Below, piece by piece: positions 30,801 to 34,876 of a stretch of DNA of 34,876 nt. The notes under the pieces are model-generated. The model worked only from the letters and a program-made list of their open reading frames with translations, had not been told where the DNA came from and made no database searches. The DNA lies in NCBI GenBank assembly GCA_934647165.1, contig CAKUFA010000027.1, positions 1 to 34,876 of the forward strand, read 5' to 3'. The translations under genes and the position numbers were made by a program. The first letter of the stretch is position 1, and each line of letters begins with the position of its first letter. The stretch comes from an uncultured Clostridia bacterium (lineage in GTDB: Bacteria > Bacillota > Clostridia > Christensenellales > Aristaeellaceae).

Positions 30801-30840
30801 AAAAAAGGGGATAACCGGCTTTTTTCTCCGGTTATCCCCT
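30801..30840 (-). terminator. Terminator after the second family 5 binding protein
   Basis: GGGGATAACCGG (30807-30818) pairs perfectly with CCGGTTATCCCC (30828-30839) and on the minus strand exits into TTTTTT. It starts about 25 bp after the stop codon at 30864. Confidence 0.9.
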
Positions 30841-30863
30841 TCAGGCTGCTCTTCTTTCAAGGA

Positions 30864-33026
30864 TTATGGCATATCGGTGGTTGTGGCAGCATTGTCATCC
30901 ACCCAGGTGTACAGCACCGCTGCCGACCAGGACCAGTTGCCGTTTGGTTGATAGCCCTGAACCTTGTTGCCAAAGAAGTCAAAATACATGTTGGAATACA
31001 GCGGAATAGCCGGCAGCTTTTCGCTGTAAAGGCGCATCAGGTTCAGCCAGCGCTTCGTATAGGTTTCCGTATCGCCGGGCTGCGTGTTGCGCAAGGTGCG
31101 CGCCACTACATATAGTTCATTGTCGTCCAGTCCGGTGGTGTTCACATGACCCTGATACGCAGGCTCGTTACGCCAGGTGTTCACTGGGTCAAACACAAAG
31201 TTGAAATTGGTTGCCAGCGCAAAAGCGTTGCAGGTGCGTGTCGTATCGCGGTAATACTGGGCGAGCATCTCTTCGTAGCTCATTTCCTCTACCGCAACAT
31301 CGAAGCCAACCTTACGCAGGTTGGGGAAAAGCATCTCTTCCAGCACTTCGCACATGCGGTTGTTTTCCACCTTGGCAAAGCGCAGCTGCAAAGGCAGCAG
31401 GTTCTTGTTGCCCACCTTGACAGCCTTCACCACTGGATCCTTGGTCTCGTTGTAGTTGTTGAGGGTGTTGCCTTGCAGCAGCCGGTAACGCACCGTATCC
31501 GTTTCCGGATTATAAGCCTCGCCCTTTTCATTGTAGATAAACCCGGAGCGCTGAAGCAGTGCTTCCGCCGCTTTCAGGTCGATCGGATATGTGGTGGTGT
31601 GCTGATCCATGTCGTTCACATAGTTCGTCACCATCCACTGTCCCAGGCCATACCAGCTGTATACTGCGCGACCATATACGCCGGTGTATGCCGTCACCAG
31701 TGCATCCTGATCCAGGCAATAGCTGATGGCCTTGCGCACATTGTTCACCATTGTCGGCCCCTGCTCGCACGCGAAGGACAGGAATCCAAGCCCGGAGCGG
31801 AGATAGTTGGCCGTTTGCAGCGTGCCGCCGCGCACCAGCGCCAAGCCCGCTTCCACCACCTGGCTATCCGTCATTTTGTTCACAATATCCAGCGTGCCGT
31901 CCTGCAACTGTGCAAGCGCATCGCTCACGGTGGTTTCCACCAACGTCACCGTTTCAATCAGTGGGCGCTGGCCATCCACATTCCCGCGGTAGTTGGGGTT
32001 GGCTTTCATCACCACCGTGCCGGCAGCCGCATCATAGCTCTCCAGCTGATAGGGGCCAGATGTCACCTTCGGGTGGCTGACATATCCTGTTTCCGGATCC
32101 AGCATGGTTTTGCGAAGCACTTCCGCCGTAAATTCGCCCGTGATGTAGGCGCCGCGGCCATCGTCCGCCACATCGCATCCGGGTGCAATCACGCTGATGG
32201 GATACGGCGTCACATTGACCAGCATCATTTCGTAGTAGTACGGCAGCGCATCCGTTCGGATGTTGATGGAAAAGGATCTGTCGTCCAGCAGCCGCAAACC
32301 GGAAATGTAATTGCGGTCGCCCGCATTGTACTCATCAAAACCCAGCACCTGCCAGTAGCCGGTGGTTTGCGCCCCCAACTCCTTCATGGCCGCGCTGGCC
32401 TGCATGAGAATGCTGAACACATAGTCCCTGGCTGTGATCGGCGTGCCATCGTTGTAGCACAGTCCTTCTGCCACATCAAAGATGAACAGCTTGTTGTCCA
32501 GGTCATCGGAGCTGGCCGAGCGCAGCGTCACCACGGAATCATCCACCTCATAGATCGATTCGCCGGTGAAGCCCACCGTGCTGTAGCCATGCAGCATGGC
32601 ACGCACGTCTATGTCCGAAGTATTGTTGCTAAACAGGTCTGTGGAAAAGCTGCCCGTCACTTTGGACAGGGTACCCACGGTCACATGACTGCCGGGGGTC
32701 AGGGTGCGGATGGTCAGTGCCAGCGCCATGTCTTCATTCAGGTCAATCGCTTCCTGTGCATTGTAACCGTCAGCCGAAGCACGCACAGTGTACAACCCTT
32801 CCGGCAGCGCAGCGGAAGCTGTGCCCTTTCCGTCCGTCCGGGCAGTGAACACCGTTTTCTTCAAGTCGTTCCGCACCGTCACATCCGCATCCGCAATGGG
32901 GTTGCCATCCGTGTCCGTCACGGTAATGTCCAGTTTCCATTCTGCAGCAGCCTTCTCTTCAGCAAAAGCCGCCATACAGCTGAATGCAAGCATCCATGCC
33001 AGCAAAAGCGCAATGATTCTTTTCAT
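30864..33026 (-). CDS. Family 5 substrate-binding protein with extra N-terminal beta-domain
   Basis: The 720 residues begin with a signal peptide (MKRIIALLLAWMLAFSCMAA, then FA) cut before EEKA; no convincing lipobox. Residues about 30-107 form a small beta-sandwich of the carboxypeptidase regulatory-like type (ITVTDTDGNPIADADVTVRN, GLYTVRASADGYNAQE). The family 5 (OppA/DppA) body follows: GLCYNDGTPITARDYVFSIL, FSINIRTDALPYYYEMML, VRKAISYCLDQDALVTAYTG. The canonical closing segment is at the C-terminus (633-709: RWLNLMRLYSEKLPAIPLYS, FFGNKVQGY, YTWV). It has no permease or ATPase genes beside it and ends in its own terminator, so it would have to use another transporter, perhaps the Opp-type one at 11868-19987, or act as a sensor. 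It follows the surface-protein gene by about 100 bp with no clear promoter between. ATG at 33026 (AGGGGTGA upstream) is preferred over TTG 6 nt earlier. Confidence 0.92.
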   Translation of the reverse strand: MKRIIALLLAWMLAFSCMAAFAEEKAAAEWKLDITVTDTDGNPIADADVTVRNDLKKTVFTARTDGKGTASAALPEGLYTVRASADGYNAQEAIDLNEDMALALTIRTLTPGSHVTVGTLSKVTGSFSTDLFSNNTSDIDVRAMLHGYSTVGFTGESIYEVDDSVVTLRSASSDDLDNKLFIFDVAEGLCYNDGTPITARDYVFSILMQASAAMKELGAQTTGYWQVLGFDEYNAGDRNYISGLRLLDDRSFSINIRTDALPYYYEMMLVNVTPYPISVIAPGCDVADDGRGAYITGEFTAEVLRKTMLDPETGYVSHPKVTSGPYQLESYDAAAGTVVMKANPNYRGNVDGQRPLIETVTLVETTVSDALAQLQDGTLDIVNKMTDSQVVEAGLALVRGGTLQTANYLRSGLGFLSFACEQGPTMVNNVRKAISYCLDQDALVTAYTGVYGRAVYSWYGLGQWMVTNYVNDMDQHTTTYPIDLKAAEALLQRSGFIYNEKGEAYNPETDTVRYRLLQGNTLNNYNETKDPVVKAVKVGNKNLLPLQLRFAKVENNRMCEVLEEMLFPNLRKVGFDVAVEEMSYEEMLAQYYRDTTRTCNAFALATNFNFVFDPVNTWRNEPAYQGHVNTTGLDDNELYVVARTLRNTQPGDTETYTKRWLNLMRLYSEKLPAIPLYSNMYFDFFGNKVQGYQPNGNWSWSAAVLYTWVDDNAATTTDMP

Positions 33027-33127
33027 GATCAATGGTCACCCCTCAGCGTTGTCGAGCCATGTTTGCTGCCTGAACCCGGCCGACGAAGTTGCTTTCCCCC
33101 GCCGGCCGAGCCGTGCTTTTCTGTTGT

Positions 33128-34876
33128 TTAGTCGAAGCAGTCGCCCACGTTCTGCACCGTGCCGCCTGCCAACGGGATATCAGGATCCTCAATCACGTTG
33201 TGCAGCGACTCGAACTTTGCGCGGATGAGCTGATCACGGGTCACGTTCCGCCATTCGCCGCCGCCCCAGCCAGTGAAGCGATGCCCCACATGGATAGGAT
33301 CGTCCGGTTCGGTTGTGGAATCACCGAGGAGGAGACGCTCGCTCTTGAGCACCGCGCCATTCCAGTTCACAAAGGTTACCATGACGTAGGCCGTGTTGGT
33401 CACTTCCAACCCGTTGTACGCCACATCGTAGCGGCCGTTGCCGGGCGCCACAGGTTCAAGCACGGTGTAGATAATTTCGTTTCCGTCCTCATCCACAATC
33501 GGCATGTTCTCAAAGGTGTACTTCCAATCGGTGCCCATGGTGCGTGGCTGCACGGAGGTTTCCGCCATCACAGCGCCATTGTTGCCAATCAGTTGCACCT
33601 TGAGCGGCGTTGTCGGGCGATAGAACTGGTCGCCGTCCACCCAGTGAACCGTCACTTCCACATCCTTGCCCAGCAGGTTGGTCACTTCGTCTTCTCCCGC
33701 AGGCGTCTTGGGATTCTCTTTGTCCTTGGGATCCGGCACCGGATCAGCCTCTGTCTTCACCACATTGGTCACCTTTGCATCGACCAGGTCTTCTTCCGTC
33801 ACCGTGTACTGCGCCTTCAGGCTTACCGACCGGCCGACCGCCAGCACATCAATGGTTGCCTGCTGACTGCCGGTCACCGTGTAACCGTCTCCGGGCAGTA
33901 GCGTTATGCCGATGAGAGCATCCGTCACCCGCACATTGTGATAGGTCACGTTGCCGTTGTTGGTCACATTGATGGTGTAGATGATGGTATCGCCAACGCG
34001 CACGCGCTTGTCTCCCGCCACGCTGCTCAGCTTTTCCACCGTCAGCGTCACGTCTACATTGTCCGTGTCGTCATCGGTTTCGTCTCCGCCCTCGGGCTTT
34101 TTCGGTTCTTCAGGTTTTTTCGGATCGGGGATCTCATCGCCGGAAGCCGTCACCGCATTGCGGACCACGCCAGCCAGGATATCATCCTCCATCACCGTGT
34201 AAGTAGCTTTGATGGTCACCTGTGCACCGACTGCCATGCCGCCAATGGTCACTTCGCCATTGCCTGTCACGGTGTAGCCATCGCCAGGCAGAATGTTCAG
34301 GCCATTCATGTTGTCCAGAACCTTCACACCAGCGAAGGGCACGTTGCCGTCGTTCTTTACGGTCATGGTGTAGGTAATCACCTGGCCAAGCTTGACCTTT
34401 GCGCCCTCAGCTACATCGCTTGTTTTGTGCACCGTCAGCGTTGTGTCAATGTCGTCAATGTCCTCTACGGTCTTGTGCACCGTGCGTTCCATGTTCTCCC
34501 AGGTTACATTCGCGGTGTTTTCCACCGTAGCGGCCAGGATATCCTCGCTGGTTACTTCATGCTGGGCATTCACCACAACGGTCGCGCCCACCGCCAGCTC
34601 GTCAATCAGCGCCTGGTGATCGTTCAGCACCCGATAGCCCGTGCCCGGCAGAATAACTGCGTTGGTGTCTTCCACCTGCACGTTAGGCACCGCCACATCG
34701 CTCACGTTTTTCACCGTGATAGTAAAGGGAATTCGATCGCCCAGCTTATAGACGCCGTCCACCGCAGGGCTTTCCTTTTCGGGGATCACCTTGTCGCCGG
34801 TCACCGTCAGCTTGCCGGTCTCGGTCTTGATTTCGTAGTTGTCGGCCTTCGTGTTCGCGTTCAGTTCATACGTGAA
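33128..34876 (-). CDS. Large surface/adhesin-like protein, N-terminus beyond the window
   Basis: The frame is open to the window edge (582 codons visible), so the start is missing. The visible part has three related DUF11-type beta-sandwich repeats of about 110 residues. Each has a YTxTVKNxGNV-like strand (FTITVKNVSDVAV, YTMTVKNDGNVPF, YTINVTNNGNVTY) and a later PGDGYTVTG-like element. They are separated by Pro/Lys/Glu-rich linkers (IPDPKKPEEPKKPEGGDE, VPDPKDKENPKTPAGEDE). A Cna-B-like domain follows (VEVTVHWVDGDQFYRPTTPL, YTFENMPIVDEDG, VTNTAY) and then an InlB-type B-repeat-like segment (VTFVNWNGAVLKSERLLLGD, GHRFTGWGG). It ends VQNVGDCFD with no LPXTG motif or membrane segment, unusual for such proteins. 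It is probably exported and involved in surface interactions. Confidence 0.85.
   Translation of the reverse strand, partial: FTYELNANTKADNYEIKTETGKLTVTGDKVIPEKESPAVDGVYKLGDRIPFTITVKNVSDVAVPNVQVEDTNAVILPGTGYRVLNDHQALIDELAVGATVVVNAQHEVTSEDILAATVENTANVTWENMERTVHKTVEDIDDIDTTLTVHKTSDVAEGAKVKLGQVITYTMTVKNDGNVPFAGVKVLDNMNGLNILPGDGYTVTGNGEVTIGGMAVGAQVTIKATYTVMEDDILAGVVRNAVTASGDEIPDPKKPEEPKKPEGGDETDDDTDNVDVTLTVEKLSSVAGDKRVRVGDTIIYTINVTNNGNVTYHNVRVTDALIGITLLPGDGYTVTGSQQATIDVLAVGRSVSLKAQYTVTEEDLVDAKVTNVVKTEADPVPDPKDKENPKTPAGEDEVTNLLGKDVEVTVHWVDGDQFYRPTTPLKVQLIGNNGAVMAETSVQPRTMGTDWKYTFENMPIVDEDGNEIIYTVLEPVAPGNGRYDVAYNGLEVTNTAYVMVTFVNWNGAVLKSERLLLGDSTTEPDDPIHVGHRFTGWGGGEWRNVTRDQLIRAKFESLHNVIEDPDIPLAGGTVQNVGDCFD

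Noticed and set aside
31146..33131. 661-codon plus-strand frame opposite the second family 5 protein
   Set aside because: Antisense shadow; His/Arg/Gln-rich product with no family features.

Overview
The window looks like a chromosomal stretch from a fairly GC-rich Firmicute, most likely of class Clostridia. Signs of this are strong AGGAGG ribosome binding sites, consensus sigma-A promoters (TTGACA-N17-TATAAT types), a PolA that has lost its proofreading residues, an ATPase-less sugar ABC operon, an OmpR/EnvZ-type two-component system and signal peptides ending in A-F-A before Glu. A Christensenellales-like gut or rumen organism is my guess; no rRNA or tRNA gene is present to test it.

Layout. 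1-4534: an RpiB-family isomerase (minus) diverges from an aromatic biosynthesis unit (plus). That unit has a perfect promoter, a 24-codon Phe/Tyr-containing leader ORF, a terminator-like hairpin, then DAHP synthase (aroF) and dehydroquinate synthase (aroB). A secreted protein of unknown function follows. 4575-10984: a minus-strand housekeeping cluster of a phosphodiester glycosidase, a divergent Lgt-family membrane protein, murA, a DnaJ-TPR protein and polA. 11015-11867: a non-coding stretch with an approximately 141-bp tandem repeat full of hairpins. 11868-20086: a peptide-type (Opp/Dpp) ABC transporter operon. 20645-25353: a carbohydrate ABC transporter operon without ATPase, ending in a cytoplasmic GH140-like glycosidase. 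25430-28143: a secreted protein made of 35 consecutive Gly-X-X-X tetrads, beside a histidine kinase and response regulator. 28249-29703: mnmE. 30008-30723: a membrane-bound XRE regulator. 30801-34876: a second peptide-type binding protein with an extra N-terminal beta-domain, downstream of a large DUF11/Cna-B-like surface protein cut by the window edge.

The most unusual locus is the Opp-type operon at 11868-20086. Four of its parts depart from the textbook design. The OppC permease carries a complete RCC1-like seven-bladed beta-propeller in the external loop between TM1 and TM2. The substrate-binding protein appears circularly permuted: its normal C-terminal segment is at the N-terminus. The OppF ATPase has an insert of about 170 residues, rich in heptad-like charged helix, between Walker A and the Q-loop. 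A 62-residue membrane protein is translationally coupled at the end. Together they suggest a remodelled importer, or a transporter with an added external sensing or docking module. The architecture is read from the sequence; the function is inference.
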